64,000 nucleotides of DNA, taken from NCBI GenBank assembly GCA_963711255.1, contig CAVQDO010000035.1, positions 62,001 through 126,000 on the forward strand, given 5' to 3'. Under the pieces are notes generated by a model. The model saw only the letters and a list, made by a program, of their open reading frames with translations. It searched no databases and had not been told where the DNA came from. The DNA comes from GCA-2746365 sp963711255 (lineage in GTDB: Bacteria > Pseudomonadota > Gammaproteobacteria > SZUA-229). Each line of letters starts with the position of its first letter. The stretch's first letter is position 1. Shown one piece after another: positions 1-8,928 of this stretch. The position numbers were made by a program, and so were the translations under genes.

Positions 1-1277
1 GTCCCCAGGGTAACCAGGTCATCGACCAGTACACCGATATAGGCTTCATCACGGGCTGGCGTCCAGCTTTCTTTTTCCTGAACCTGTCGCGCGGCGTTGA
101 TTGCTGCCAGCAAACCCTGTGCACCCGCCTCTTCATAGCCGGTAGTACCGTTAATCTGGCCAGCAAAAAACAGGCCGTTGATAAATTTGGTTTCGAACGA
201 AGCCTTTAAATCACGCGGATCAAAAAAGTCATACTCAATGGCATAACCGGGCCGTGTAATATGAGCATTTTCGAAGCCTTTCATCGAACGCACAAACTCA
301 AACTGCATATCAAACGGCAGACTGGTGGAAATACCGTTTGGATAAACTTCGTTCGTGGTCAGCCCTTCCGGCTCGATGAAGATCTGGTGTGAGTCTTTAT
401 CCGCGAAACGCACTACCTTATCTTCAATCGAAGGACAGTAACGCGGTCCAACACCCTCGATAACACCGCTGTACATCGGTGAACGGTGCAGGCCCGCACG
501 AATAATCTCGTGGGTTTTCTCGTTGGTATGGGTAATGTGGCAACTCACCTGCCGCGGATGGTCTTCAACCTTGCCGGTGAATGAAAATACCGGCAGCGGC
601 GTATCGCCCGGCTGTTCTGCCAGTTCTGAATAATCGATAGTGCGGCTGTCAATTCGCGGTGGCGTACCGGTTTTCAGACGCTCAACACGAAACGGTAGAT
701 CACGCAGCCGATTTGCCAGCGCTATCGATGGCGGATCACCTGCACGACCACCGGAAAAATTCTTTTCGCCGATATGAATCAGGCCACCAAGAAAAGTGCC
801 AACGGTCAAAACGACCGCTTTCGCCCTGAACTTAAGCCCCATCTGGGTAACAACACCCGTTACCCGCTGCTCACCGTCGATGGTTTCTACAATTAAATCG
901 TCCACCGCCTGCTGAAACAAAGAAAGGTTTGGCTGATTTTCCAGTGTTTCGCGAACGGCTGCCTTATATAAAACGCGGTCTGCCTGGGCGCGGGTAGCGC
1001 GAACCGCCGGCCCCTTTCGGCTGTTTAATATACGAAACTGAATACCGCCGCGGTCTGCGGCTTTAGCCATGACACCACCCATGGCATCAATTTCTTTCAC
1101 CAGGTGGCCTTTACCAATACCGCCGATTGCCGGGTTGCAGCTCATTTGACCCAGTGTTTCGATGTTATGCGTTAGCAGCAGGGTTTTTACACCCATGCGC
1201 GCAGCCGCAAGCGCGGCCTCGGTACCCGCGTGGCCACCGCCAATCACTACAACATCAAAGGAATCACTATAAAACAT
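1..1277 (-). CDS. mnmG: tRNA uridine-5-carboxymethylaminomethyl(34) synthesis enzyme MnmG (partial)
   Basis: The N-terminal 425 codons are present; the C-terminus lies beyond the left edge. The protein starts MFYSDSFDVVVIGGGHAGTE, the FAD dinucleotide-binding fold typical of MnmG/GidA, followed by the family stretches SCNPAIGGIGKGH, GTFLGGLIHIG and RLKTGTPPRID. With MnmE, MnmG installs the (carboxymethyl)aminomethyl group on wobble uridine 34 of several tRNAs, using FAD, glycine or ammonium and a folate one-carbon donor, in the cytoplasm. In many gammaproteobacteria it directly follows mnmE; here about 15 kb of other genes lie between them. The ATG start is at 1277 on the minus strand. The reading frame is intact throughout. 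Confidence 0.97.
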   Translation of the reverse strand, partial: MFYSDSFDVVVIGGGHAGTEAALAAARMGVKTLLLTHNIETLGQMSCNPAIGGIGKGHLVKEIDAMGGVMAKAADRGGIQFRILNSRKGPAVRATRAQADRVLYKAAVRETLENQPNLSLFQQAVDDLIVETIDGEQRVTGVVTQMGLKFRAKAVVLTVGTFLGGLIHIGEKNFSGGRAGDPPSIALANRLRDLPFRVERLKTGTPPRIDSRTIDYSELAEQPGDTPLPVFSFTGKVEDHPRQVSCHITHTNEKTHEIIRAGLHRSPMYSGVIEGVGPRYCPSIEDKVVRFADKDSHQIFIEPEGLTTNEVYPNGISTSLPFDMQFEFVRSMKGFENAHITRPGYAIEYDFFDPRDLKASFETKFINGLFFAGQINGTTGYEEAGAQGLLAAINAARQVQEKESWTPARDEAYIGVLVDDLVTLG

Positions 1278-1380
1278 GGTCGTTGATTAACAATAATCCG
1301 GTAATAGGTAAATAAGACGGTAAATTATAAACCAGATCAGGGGTTTAACCATAGTCCAGTGGTAATAAAAGCTGCACATA

Positions 1381-1411
1381 AAAAAAGGCCGCCTGCTCGG
1401 CGACCTTTTAA
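1381..1411 (-). terminator. Rho-independent terminator after the 66-aa ORF
   Basis: On the minus strand a 10-bp stem (AAAGGTCGCC / GGCGGCCTTT, one G-U wobble) with a 5-nt loop runs into a T tract. It lies 37 bp beyond the stop of the small secreted protein. Read on the plus strand, the wobble becomes an A-C mismatch, so the minus orientation is favoured. Confidence 0.7.
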
Positions 1412-1447
1412 GAATTTGATTGTTTACCGCTTACTTCATGATAAGAC

Positions 1448-1648
1448 TTAGTTTGTCTGAATTTTAGCTGCCTGCATTTCAGATTTAACGGCATAAATTA
1501 AATCAATATCAGAATTACTTAACTGAGAGAACTCAATTACTTCGGATGCAACAGCATTATCATTACTAAAAAAAGCGCTGCCACTGGTAAACAGTGCGAC
1601 TGTTGCAAATATACTTAATAACCAGCTCTTATTGTTTTGTAAGCTCAT
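1448..1648 (-). CDS. Small secreted hypothetical protein (66 aa)
   Basis: Unrecognised protein. Residues 5-30 form a hydrophobic signal-like segment (LLSIFATVALFTSGSAFF) with a plausible cleavage near residues 26-35. A short acidic tail of about 30 residues follows, rich in Ser, Asp and Glu. A GGTAGGA ribosome-binding sequence precedes the ATG by 6-7 bases, and a good intrinsic terminator follows, so the unit looks like an independently transcribed gene. No cysteine, metal site or known domain is visible. It probably acts in the periplasm or is exported; no function can be assigned. The coding call rests on the RBS, signal peptide and terminator. Confidence 0.55.
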   Translation of the reverse strand: MSLQNNKSWLLSIFATVALFTSGSAFFSNDNAVASEVIEFSQLSNSDIDLIYAVKSEMQAAKIQTN

Positions 1649-2327
1649 ACTATTCCTACCGTTTATTAGATTCCGGGTGTTTCTGTTTTTATTGCATTTG
1701 ACTTTCAGTACTAAAATGTCGAAATAATGACACTAGACACCCATAGTTATAGCAGAGAATTTTAGTTTGTTAACAAAATCAGAAAATACGGTAGACTTTT
1801 TAGCTAGATACAATATAAATCAATAAGATACCACCCTAAAAATATTACAGAATTTCCCCTGTCAGGCAACAAATATGTCATTTTCTGGACAGAAAACAGC
1901 AACTTTTATGCAACCTTTTCATAAAAAGGTGGTTACTACTTAAGCAGAAACAGGACGCGATAAGACGCAAATCCAGTTGCTAATAAAGGGTCGCCTGGTG
2001 GGCGGCTGGTAAACAGATCAAATTCGACCGATATTTTATGAAACGATATTTATAGACAGCCACAAAATGTAGCTCTCTATAAAAAGATTTTATGGTAATC
2101 ACGCTATTATTTTGATTCAATCATCAATAAGACTATCCCAAAAGAATAGATCGCCTATTGCTTTGTTTTCTATTACCGGTCTGGTCATTAACTGAGTTTA
2201 TATTAGAATATTAGAATATCTTATGACTGCTTTAAGAATGCTAATTGGCTAAAATCAGGTTGTTGGCGTACAGTAAGCTGTTGATATTATTCAACCAGTA
2301 ATAATGCTTTTAACCCCAGGCCTAACT
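1649..2327. other. Long intergenic region upstream of soeA
   Basis: No convincing gene in about 680 bp of AT-rich DNA. Two stem-loops are visible: CCTTTT-cata-AAAAGG at about 1913-1928, and GTCGCC-tggtg-GGCGGC at about 1990-2006. A short direct repeat of ATTAGAAT occurs near 2202-2217. The stretch presumably holds divergent promoters for the 66-aa gene and the soe operon, and may give soeA a structured leader, but no riboswitch family could be matched. Confidence 0.4.
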
Positions 2328-5246
2328 ATGTCACAACCCGTACACAATCCAACCTCGAAAGCGACTGATGAAAACAGTCGTATCGAAACCAAAAATACCA
2401 CCTGTTACATGTGTGCCTGTCGTTGTGGTATCCGTGTCACTCTACGTGATGGTGATGTTCGCTATATTCAGGGAAACCCTGATCACCCGTTAAACAAAGG
2501 GGTTATCTGCGCCAAAGGTGCCTCTGGCATCATGAAACAATATTCTCCTGCGCGCCTCACCAAGCCTTTGATGCGCAAGCCAAACAGTGACCGCGGCGAC
2601 AACGACTTTGAAGAAGTTTCCTGGGAAAAAGCTTTTTCCGTGATGGAAGAGCGCCTGGCTCATATTCGCGAAACCGACCCGAAAAAATTCGCTTTATTTA
2701 CCGGTCGTGACCAGATGCAGGCCCTTACCGGCTTATTTGCCAAGCAGTACGGTACACCCAACTATGCGGCCCACGGCGGTTTATGCTCGGTAAATATGGC
2801 TGCAGGCATGATTTACACCATTGGCGGTTCATTCTGGGAGTTTGGCGGCCCGGACCTGGAGCGTTCCAAGCTGTTCATTATGATTGGAACCGCCGAAGAC
2901 CACCATTCTAACCCGATGAAAATGGCTCTAGCCAACTTCAAACGCCAGGGCGGCAAGTTTATTGCCATTAACCCGGTACGCAGTGGTTATGCTGGTATTG
3001 CCGATGAATGGGTGCCCATTAAACCCGGTACTGATGGTGCATTATTCCTGGCGCTGATCAACGAAATCATCAAACAGGGCCTGTTTGACCGCGACTTTTT
3101 GATTAATTACTCCAACTCGGCTGAGCTGGTGAACATGGATGAAAACTCAACCGAAAATGGCATGTTTGTTCGTTTCGAAGTACCGAAAGAAGAGGGCTGT
3201 TTCGATGCGCAGAATAAGCTGTGGTGGGACAGAGATTTAAACAAGCCAATATCCATGCACACTGAGGGCTCTGATCCTTACCTGCTGGGTGAATTCAAGC
3301 TGGACGACGGCACACCGGTAAAACCGGCATTTCAGTTACTGGTCGACCGCGTAAAAGACTACACACCGGAGTGGGCTGCTGAAATTACCGGCATCCCTGA
3401 AGAAACGATCAAACGCCTGGCTTACGAAATGGGCATTACCGCGCGTGATGAAAAGATCGAGTTGCCGATTGCCTGGACCGATGCCTGGGGCAAGGAACAT
3501 GACCATATAACCGGTAATCCAGTGTCTTTCCATGCCATGCGCGGCCTGGCAGCACATTCCAATGGTTTCCAGACCATTCGTGCCATGTCTATATTGATGA
3601 GTATTTTAGGTACCATTGACCGTCCGGGCGGTTTTCGCCACAAAGCACCATTCCCGCGTCCAATTCCACCGTGTGCTAAAACACCAACCAGCTGGGATGA
3701 CGTAAAGCCCAACACGCCACTCAATGGCATGCCGCTGGGCTGGCCGGCAGACCCGGATGATCTTTTTGTTGATGACGAAGGCCAGCCGATTCGCCTGGAT
3801 AAAGCGTTTTCCTGGGAGCACCCGTTATCAGTACACGGCATGATGCACAATGCCATTACCAACGCCTGGCGAGGTGACCCGTATTCGGTTGATACCATGA
3901 TGATTTTCATGGCCAACATGGCGTGGAACTCGTCGATGAATACCAGTGAAGTCCGCAACATGCTGAATGACAAAGATGAAAATGGCGACTACAAAATCCC
4001 GTTCCTCATCGTTTGTGATGCTTTCCAGTCAGAAATGGTGGCGTTTGCCGATTTAGTACTGCCGGATACCACGTACCTGGAACGTCACGATGTTATGTCG
4101 ATGCTAGACCGTCCGATTTCAGAATTTGAAGGCCCGGTCGACTCGGTTCGTATTCCCGTGGTACCGCCGACCGGTGAATGTAAACCATTCCAGGAAGTCG
4201 TCATTGAACTGGCCTCACGTTTAAAACTGCCGGCATTCGTCAACGAAAAGGGCGAACGCAAATACCGCGACTACCCCGACTTCGTCATTAATTATGAAAC
4301 TGCTCCCAACTCCGGCATTGGTTTTCTTGCCGGCTGGCGTGGCAAAGGCGGCGAAAAATTCATGAAAGGCGAGCCTAATCCGAACCAGTGGGAAATGTAC
4401 GAAAAGAATAACTGCGTATTCCAGTATGAATTACCAAAATCTTATCAATACATGCGCAACTGGAACCAGGGTTACCTGGAGTGGTCAAAGCGCCATAGCC
4501 TGACACGCTACGCAGAGCCGATTAATATTCACATTTACAGTGAAGTGTTACAGAAATTCCGTTTAGCTGCGCAGGGTAAATCAGACGGCAATCAGCCACC
4601 TGACCATTTACGTCACCGTATTGAAACACACTTTGATCCACTGCCGTTTTATTCCGACACACTGGAAGCACAGCAAACCGATCTGCGACAGTATCCGTTG
4701 AATGCGATTACGCAGCGCCCAATGGCAATGTATCACTCCTGGGATTCGCAAAATGCCTGGTTACGCCAGATTCATGCACACAATTATTTACATGTGAATA
4801 CAGCAACGGCGAAAGCGGCCGGAATTGATGATGGCCAGTGGATGTGGGTTGAGTCAATGCACGGCAAAGTCCGCTGTATGTGTCGCCATTCAGAAGCGGT
4901 AGAGCCGGGCACCGTCTGGACATGGAACGCCATTGGTAAAGCCAAGGGCGCCTGGGGTTTAAAAGGTAATGCCAACGAATCGCAAAAAGGCTTTTTATTA
5001 AACCATTTAATCAGCGAAGAACTGCCCGCCAGTAAAGCAGGCGACCACCTGTCAAACTCTGACCCGGTTACTGGACAGGCTGGCTGGTACGATGTGCGCG
5101 TGAAAATTTATCCGGCTGATGCCAGTGAACCCGAAGAAACTTTCCCGCAATTTAAAGAAGGCGCAGTTACACCGGGAACAAGTTCCAGCAATAAGTTTAG
5201 AGCGGGGCGCTGGTTGAAATATTTTGCCGGCAAAAAATCTAAATAA
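2328..5246 (+). CDS. soeA: Molybdopterin oxidoreductase catalytic subunit, probable sulfite dehydrogenase SoeA
   Basis: A large DMSO-reductase-family molybdoenzyme. Near the N-terminus it has the [4Fe-4S] motif C-x2-C-x3-C-x27-C (CYMCACRC ... VICAKG). The stretch HGGLCSVNM about 120 residues later carries a probable Mo-ligand cysteine. A C-terminal molydopterin dinucleotide-binding region contains HSWDSQNAWLRQIH. There is no twin-arginine signal, so the enzyme should face the cytoplasm, as in Allochromatium SoeABC, which oxidises sulfite to sulfate and passes electrons to quinone. The neighbours (four-cluster ferredoxin, DmsC-like membrane subunit) complete this complex. The ATG at 2328 (972 aa) is preferred because AGG lies 8 bases upstream; an in-frame ATG at 2304 would add eight residues. 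A polysulfide- or thiosulfate-type activity cannot be excluded by sequence alone. Confidence 0.78.
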   Translation: MSQPVHNPTSKATDENSRIETKNTTCYMCACRCGIRVTLRDGDVRYIQGNPDHPLNKGVICAKGASGIMKQYSPARLTKPLMRKPNSDRGDNDFEEVSWEKAFSVMEERLAHIRETDPKKFALFTGRDQMQALTGLFAKQYGTPNYAAHGGLCSVNMAAGMIYTIGGSFWEFGGPDLERSKLFIMIGTAEDHHSNPMKMALANFKRQGGKFIAINPVRSGYAGIADEWVPIKPGTDGALFLALINEIIKQGLFDRDFLINYSNSAELVNMDENSTENGMFVRFEVPKEEGCFDAQNKLWWDRDLNKPISMHTEGSDPYLLGEFKLDDGTPVKPAFQLLVDRVKDYTPEWAAEITGIPEETIKRLAYEMGITARDEKIELPIAWTDAWGKEHDHITGNPVSFHAMRGLAAHSNGFQTIRAMSILMSILGTIDRPGGFRHKAPFPRPIPPCAKTPTSWDDVKPNTPLNGMPLGWPADPDDLFVDDEGQPIRLDKAFSWEHPLSVHGMMHNAITNAWRGDPYSVDTMMIFMANMAWNSSMNTSEVRNMLNDKDENGDYKIPFLIVCDAFQSEMVAFADLVLPDTTYLERHDVMSMLDRPISEFEGPVDSVRIPVVPPTGECKPFQEVVIELASRLKLPAFVNEKGERKYRDYPDFVINYETAPNSGIGFLAGWRGKGGEKFMKGEPNPNQWEMYEKNNCVFQYELPKSYQYMRNWNQGYLEWSKRHSLTRYAEPINIHIYSEVLQKFRLAAQGKSDGNQPPDHLRHRIETHFDPLPFYSDTLEAQQTDLRQYPLNAITQRPMAMYHSWDSQNAWLRQIHAHNYLHVNTATAKAAGIDDGQWMWVESMHGKVRCMCRHSEAVEPGTVWTWNAIGKAKGAWGLKGNANESQKGFLLNHLISEELPASKAGDHLSNSDPVTGQAGWYDVRVKIYPADASEPEETFPQFKEGAVTPGTSSSNKFRAGRWLKYFAGKKSK

Positions 5247-5275
5247 AACTAACTAAAGAAATCCAGGATAAAAAT

Positions 5276-6007
5276 ATGACTCAACTTGCTTTAGTTATCG
5301 ATTTAAATGTTTGCGTAGGCTGCCATGCCTGTGTAACCAGCTGCAAGGAATGGAACACTTCCGGTACTGCTGGATTTATGTCTGACTACAATCCTTATGA
5401 AAAAGATCCTACCGGTACTTTTTTTAACCGCGTACAAACTTTTGAAGTAGGGGAGTACCCGAACACACAAACCGTACACTTTCCAAAAAGCTGCTTACAC
5501 TGTGAAGAGCCTCCCTGCGTACCTGTTTGCCCAACCGGCGCCAGTTACAAACGTGAAGAAGATGGCATTGTATTAGTTGATTACGATAAATGTATCGGCT
5601 GTAAATATTGTTCATGGGCATGTCCTTACGGCGCACGTGAAATAGATGAAAACCAGAAGGTCATGAAAAAATGCACCTTATGTGTTGACCGTATTTATGA
5701 CGAAACCTTACCCGAAGCAGAACGCAAACCCGCCTGTGTATTGGCGTGCCCGACCAGTGCACGATTATTCGGTGACGTTAATGACCCGGAATCAATTGTA
5801 TCAGAACAGATTCGCGACAATGGCGGTTACCAGTTAATGCCAGAGTGGGGCACCAAGCCGGCAAACCATTATCTGCCACGCCGCAAGATGAATATTACGA
5901 TTCATAGAGACGAACTGACCCGTGTTGATAACCCGCTTAATAAAGAGCGCCAGTTAGCTGGACCGGGTGAAGATGAGCAGACACTTGACGATATTATGAG
6001 TTGGTAA
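5276..6007 (+). CDS. soeB: Four-cluster [4Fe-4S] ferredoxin subunit, probable SoeB
   Basis: A 243-aa electron-transfer subunit of the DmsB/PhsB/NrfC type. Four cysteine groups are visible: CVGCHACVTSC near residue 13, CLHCEEPPCVPVCPTG near 70, CIGCKYCSWACPYG near 105, and CTLC ... CVLACP near 133-160. Together they bind four [4Fe-4S] clusters that carry electrons between the molybdenum subunit and the membrane subunit. There is no signal peptide, matching the cytoplasmic placement of the catalytic subunit. It lies 29 bp after soeA with an AGGA site 8 bases before the ATG, and soeC follows after 62 bp, so the three genes form one operon. Confidence 0.82.
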   Translation: MTQLALVIDLNVCVGCHACVTSCKEWNTSGTAGFMSDYNPYEKDPTGTFFNRVQTFEVGEYPNTQTVHFPKSCLHCEEPPCVPVCPTGASYKREEDGIVLVDYDKCIGCKYCSWACPYGAREIDENQKVMKKCTLCVDRIYDETLPEAERKPACVLACPTSARLFGDVNDPESIVSEQIRDNGGYQLMPEWGTKPANHYLPRRKMNITIHRDELTRVDNPLNKERQLAGPGEDEQTLDDIMSW

Positions 6008-6069
6008 AAAACTTATTGCCTTCGTTCAAGATGACAATGTATTAAATAGATTATTAAGAGATTAAAAAT

Positions 6070-7047
6070 ATGCATCCCGCTTTTTCAGTTATTTTTCTTA
6101 CCACCTTGATTGGTGTTGGACAGGGCCTGTTTCTCGCCCTGTATACCGGTCAGCTGTATTCTGTCATTAAAGTATTACCGGCGCAGGAAGCGTCCGGTTT
6201 TTATGGTTACGGCAGTTTACTTGCCGTGGTCTTTTTAATTGGCGGCCTGGCTGCATCATTCTTTCATCTCGGCCGCCCGGAGCGCGCATGGCGCTCAGCT
6301 GCCAAATGGAAAACCTCCTGGTTATCACGTGAGGTTATCGTGTTACCCGCTTTTATGGGCACAACGTTAATCTATGCAATGATTCATATCAGCGGCTGGA
6401 ACCCGGTATTAATTGCTTTAAGCGAAGACTTTGTTGTTGATTTATCGCTATTCGTTGGCGCAATTAATACCGCTCTGGCTTTTGCTTTGTTTGTTTGCAC
6501 GGCAATGATTTATGCCTGCGTTAAATTCTTACAGGAATGGGCATCACCACTTACCGTTGTTAATTATACTTTACTCGGCATGGCTTCAGGCTTTGCACTA
6601 AGCACAGCTTTTGCCTCTTATGTGAATTCTGACATTATTAGCTTTTACGGTGGCTGGGCAATCGTATTAACGGTTGCTGCATTTATTACCCGCAGCGCAG
6701 CCTTGATCCGTAATTCAAAAATAAAACATAAATCAAACTTGAGCACCGCTATCGGTATTCGCCACACCGTGATTAAACAAAAAGCACAGGGCGCAATGGG
6801 TGGCTCATTCAATACCCGCGAATATTTTCACGGTGCGAAACCAGTTCTATTCAAAAGTATTAAATGGGTATTTTTATTGCTGGCGTTTGTTGTACCGGTA
6901 ATATTATTAGCCAGTGGTCTGGCCAGTAATGCCTTCGCTTTATTTGCGCTGGCATTTGTTGTGCAATACATCGGTTTGTTAGCGGAGCGCTGGTTCTTCT
7001 TCGCGCAGGCAAATCATCCGCAGAATTTGTATTACCAGACTATTTAA
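6070..7047 (+). CDS. soeC: DmsC/NrfD-type membrane anchor subunit, probable SoeC
   Basis: A 325-aa integral membrane protein with about eight hydrophobic segments, e.g. residues 5-27, 45-65, 88-110, 125-150, 155-180, 190-210, 260-285 and 288-305. The segment FHLGRPERAWRSAAKWKTSWLSREV is characteristic of the DmsC family (anchor and quinone-interacting subunit of DMSO-reductase-type complexes). With SoeA and SoeB it would transfer electrons from sulfite oxidation to the quinone pool. Last gene of the operon; a long inverted repeat directly after the stop may end transcription. Confidence 0.8.
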   Translation: MHPAFSVIFLTTLIGVGQGLFLALYTGQLYSVIKVLPAQEASGFYGYGSLLAVVFLIGGLAASFFHLGRPERAWRSAAKWKTSWLSREVIVLPAFMGTTLIYAMIHISGWNPVLIALSEDFVVDLSLFVGAINTALAFALFVCTAMIYACVKFLQEWASPLTVVNYTLLGMASGFALSTAFASYVNSDIISFYGGWAIVLTVAAFITRSAALIRNSKIKHKSNLSTAIGIRHTVIKQKAQGAMGGSFNTREYFHGAKPVLFKSIKWVFLLLAFVVPVILLASGLASNAFALFALAFVVQYIGLLAERWFFFAQANHPQNLYYQTI

Positions 7048-7053
7048 AAACTT

Positions 7054-7150
7054 TTCACCGCAGAGGCGCAGAGGATTCTTTTGTTAAACGCGCCGCAGGC
7101 GCGTCAAACATATAATGCTTTTCTCTGCGCCTCCGCGTCTCTGCGGTGAA
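7054..7150. repeat. Imperfect long inverted repeat between convergent soeC and purU
   Basis: Outer arms TTCACCGCAGA (7054-7064) and TCTGCGGTGAA (7140-7150) are perfectly complementary. Inner blocks GAGGCGCAGAG (7063-7073) and CTCTGCGCCTC (7123-7133) also pair; the right arm has about 10 extra bases. A small nested palindrome, ACGCGCC-gca-GGCGCGT, sits in the centre (7088-7104). The element fills the gap between two convergent genes. It resembles dispersed extragenic palindromes and could work as a bidirectional terminator, although no long T tract follows either arm. Confidence 0.8.
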
Positions 7151-7158
7151 TTTAGCTT

Positions 7159-8028
7159 TTACTCAAAAACAACCGTCCGGTTTTCATACACCAGCAAGTC
7201 GTGATGTACATGGTGCCGTACTGCTCTCGCCAGTACAATTTTTTCCAGGTCACGGCCGATTCGTACCATGTCTTCAACCGTGTCTTTATGGCTGACATGT
7301 ACCACATCCTGCTCTATGATCGGTCCGGCATCAAGCTCTGCTGTTACATAGTGACTGGTTGCACCAATAATTTTTACCCCGCGCTCATGAGCACTGTGGT
7401 AGGGGCGGCCGCCGGGAAAAGCGGGCAGGAATGAGTGGTGTATATTAATGATGCGTTGTGGATAATCTTTCACAAAGTCGTCGCTTAACACCTGCATGTA
7501 ACGCGCCAGCACAACAAAATCAATTTTGTATTGTTCGAGCAGGGCCTTCTGTTTTGCTTCCTGTTCTTTTTTATTTTCCTTGTTAATACTAATGCAGTGA
7601 AAGTCGATACCCAGCCGTTCAGCGGCATGCTGCAAATCACTATGATTGCTGATGATTACCGGAATTTCAACATTGAGTTCTCCGCTTTCATAACGCGCCA
7701 GTAAATCATAAAAGCAGTGCGACATTTTTGATACAAACAATGCCATTCGCAGTTTTGTATCAGAAAAATGCAACTGTGAGGTCATGCCATAACGTGAACC
7801 GACCAGTGTTTCAAAATATTCTGCAATTTTATCGCGCTGAATTGCAAAGTTAGCCAGGTCCCATTCAATACGCATAAAAAAGATACCGCGTTCACTATCA
7901 ACATGCTGATCCAGATATAATATATTTCCGCCATTATTATGTATAAAGTCGGTTATAGTTACGACAATACCGGGTTTATCCGGGCAGTGAATTAATAAAA
8001 TTGCGGAATTTTTTGTTGAATCAGTCAT
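7159..8028 (-). CDS. purU: Formyltetrahydrofolate deformylase
   Basis: 289 aa. An N-terminal ACT domain (residues 8-90, starting ILLIHCPDKPGIVVTITDFI) is followed by a formyltransferase-like catalytic domain (about 95-289). The signature HHSFLPAFPGGRPYHSAHERG and the downstream ATSHYVTAELDAGPIIEQD contain the conserved Asn-His-Asp catalytic set of the family. PurU hydrolyses 10-formyl-tetrahydrofolate to formate and tetrahydrofolate, balancing one-carbon pools and supplying formate; the ACT domain senses glycine/methionine in E. coli. The length matches the family. The gene is divergent from the hydrolase at 8092 and convergent with soeC. Confidence 0.95.
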   Translation of the reverse strand: MTDSTKNSAILLIHCPDKPGIVVTITDFIHNNGGNILYLDQHVDSERGIFFMRIEWDLANFAIQRDKIAEYFETLVGSRYGMTSQLHFSDTKLRMALFVSKMSHCFYDLLARYESGELNVEIPVIISNHSDLQHAAERLGIDFHCISINKENKKEQEAKQKALLEQYKIDFVVLARYMQVLSDDFVKDYPQRIINIHHSFLPAFPGGRPYHSAHERGVKIIGATSHYVTAELDAGPIIEQDVVHVSHKDTVEDMVRIGRDLEKIVLARAVRHHVHHDLLVYENRTVVFE

Positions 8029-8091
8029 TATTCTCTAACACAGGTTAATTTTAATAGTCTCGGGCATATCCGTCCGTACAGACGTTTACTT

Positions 8092-8928
8092 ATGATAGTT
8101 AATCGTACAATCTTTTATACTAAAAAGCTGTTATTTATAATTATAACCAGGCTTGCTTTTATCCTATCAGCCGCTTATTTATTTTTAATTAGCATCGGCC
8201 TGCTATACAGTGACAGCCTGATATTTCTGCCGCCGTCGCCAAATTATCAATATACTGACGACCTTGTTACCCTGAAATCTAAAAGCGCCAGTGATGATAG
8301 CGCACAACACAATATCACTGCTCGCTTGCTGATTAATCCTGGTGCCAGGTATACGGTTTTATACAGTCATGGCAACGCTATTGATATCAGTGGTCTTTAC
8401 CGCTTGCAGCAAAAGTTTTTCAATCATGGTTATTCTGTAATTACTTACGACTACAGTGGCTATGGCTTAAGTGAAGGCGAGCCATCGGAACAGCAGGTTT
8501 ATAATGATGTGCTGGCTGTTTACAACTATTTAATCGAGCAGCAAAAATTATCTCCCGGGCAGATCATTGCTTACGGCCACTCGCTGGGCGCCGCTGTTGC
8601 TACCGATTTAGCCTTCAACAGGCCGGTCGCAGGACTTATTCTCGAGAGTCCGTTCACCACCGCGTTTAGAGTAAAAACGGTTTACCCGCTGGTACCCTTT
8701 GATAAGTTCAGTACCCTCAGCAAAATTAACCGGATAAATACCCCTGTTTTCATTCTTCACGGACATGATGACCCGGTTATCCCTTTCTGGCATGGCGAAG
8801 CCTTATACGAAGCGGCCATCAAGCCCAAAAAAGCACTATGGCTAAATAATGTTGGTCATTCCAGGATAACCCACACGAACACTTTCTGGCCGGCTTTGGC
8901 GGAATTTGTTACTGATATTAGCCCATAA
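8092..8928 (+). CDS. Membrane-anchored alpha/beta hydrolase
   Basis: 278 aa. One N-terminal hydrophobic helix (residues 12-43) probably anchors the protein in the inner membrane or acts as an uncleaved signal. The hydrolase fold follows: oxyanion strand VLYSHGNA (about 90), nucleophile elbow GHSLGA (about 165), acid in HGHDDPVIP (about 225), and terminal histidine in VGHSRI (about 260). The catalytic Ser-Asp-His triad is therefore complete. The pattern resembles ABHD17/BAAT-type esterases. The substrate is unknown. No clear ribosome-binding site precedes the ATG, so a slightly different start is possible. Confidence 0.8.
   Translation: MIVNRTIFYTKKLLFIIITRLAFILSAAYLFLISIGLLYSDSLIFLPPSPNYQYTDDLVTLKSKSASDDSAQHNITARLLINPGARYTVLYSHGNAIDISGLYRLQQKFFNHGYSVITYDYSGYGLSEGEPSEQQVYNDVLAVYNYLIEQQKLSPGQIIAYGHSLGAAVATDLAFNRPVAGLILESPFTTAFRVKTVYPLVPFDKFSTLSKINRINTPVFILHGHDDPVIPFWHGEALYEAAIKPKKALWLNNVGHSRITHTNTFWPALAEFVTDISP

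Noticed and set aside
1945..2020. Possible c-di-GMP or molybdenum-cofactor riboswitch upstream of soeA
   Set aside because: The GACGCAAA element seen there is not accompanied by the rest of the c-di-GMP-I consensus, and the molybdenum-cofactor RNA motifs could not be matched by eye.
3422..3973. Long antisense open frame (183 codons) on the minus strand within soeA
   Set aside because: It lies entirely inside a well-supported molybdoenzyme gene, has no recognisable domain or ribosome-binding site, and its composition follows from the codon use of the sense gene.
8074..8087. Short palindrome CGTCCGTACAGACG before the alpha/beta hydrolase
   Set aside because: Only four outer base pairs are exact, which is too short to separate it from chance.
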